Below are positions 39,401 through 39,424 of a stretch of 39,424 bases of DNA, in pieces. A program made the position numbers and the translations under genes. Below the pieces are notes generated by a model, which had not been told where the DNA came from, did no database searches, and saw only the letters and a list, made by a program, of their open reading frames with translations. The stretch is from JAVBMP01 sp031552195 (GTDB lineage: Bacteria; Desulfobacterota; Desulfovibrionia; Desulfovibrionales; Desulfovibrionaceae). The number at the start of each line of letters is the position of its first letter. The first letter of the stretch is position 1. Location: the NCBI GenBank assembly GCA_031552195.1, contig JAVBMT010000027.1, positions 1 through 39,424 of the forward strand, given 5' to 3'.

Positions 39401-39424
39401 ATCAGACAATAGAAGCTTTTCACC

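Overview
The window reads as a chromosomal segment of a Desulfovibrio-like bacterium (Desulfovibrionaceae or close relative). The grounds are a split-P-protein glycine cleavage cluster, a LUD-domain lactate oxidation pair in which the LutB-like and LutA-like parts are fused, a flgM plus small flagellar gene pair of the type seen in Desulfovibrio, the rimP-nusA-ylxR-infB-ylxP-nrnA translation cluster, and fairly high GC with strong codon bias. That bias makes long antisense open frames everywhere. The assignment is inference; no rRNA or marker phylogeny was available.

Layout. 1-2121 (-): 5' part of a very large repetitive type I-secreted adhesin, running off the left edge. 2643-4285 (-): two exported proteins, one unknown and one vWA-OmpA hybrid. 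4705-11741 (-): pgm, a stand-alone receiver protein, gcvH, gcvPA, gcvPB and lpd in one direction with short gaps, probably one or two transcripts; gcvT is absent. 11967-17918 (+): a tripartite efflux pump whose inner-membrane RND permease and outer-membrane channel are encoded as one 1543-residue frame behind a separate periplasmic adaptor. 18097-26847 (-): rimP, nusA, ylxR, infB, two unknown membrane-anchored proteins, ylxP, nrnA and a DUF2156 protein; rbfA is not at its usual place. 27148-30627 (+): an unknown exported protein, lutC-like and lutBA-like lactate oxidation genes. 30749-33842 (+): coaBC, an overlapping unknown gene and a UDP-glucuronate epimerase-type gene. 33995-34784 (-): flgM and a small flagella-associated gene. 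35135-39259 (+): a PDZ lipoprotein, a periplasmic cyclophilin, a receiver-HD-GYP c-di-GMP phosphodiesterase, and a two-gene unit (unknown plus DUF2802-like) behind a sigma-28-like promoter. 39257-39400: a run of five adjacent inverted repeats, AT-richer than its surroundings.

How they work together. The central blocks are core metabolism (glycine/C1, glucose phosphate, lactate, CoA) and transcription/translation. Around them are cell-surface and motility functions: adhesin, OmpA-type protein, c-di-GMP turnover, FlgM, and a putative FliA-dependent unit.

Most interesting points: the RND-outer membrane factor fusion, with an internal lipoprotein signal that could split it after translation; the five-hairpin segment at the right end; the leader hairpins in front of rimP and of the efflux operon; and the two unknown genes between infB and ylxP where rbfA is missing. 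No tRNA, rRNA, CRISPR array or recognisable transposase was seen.
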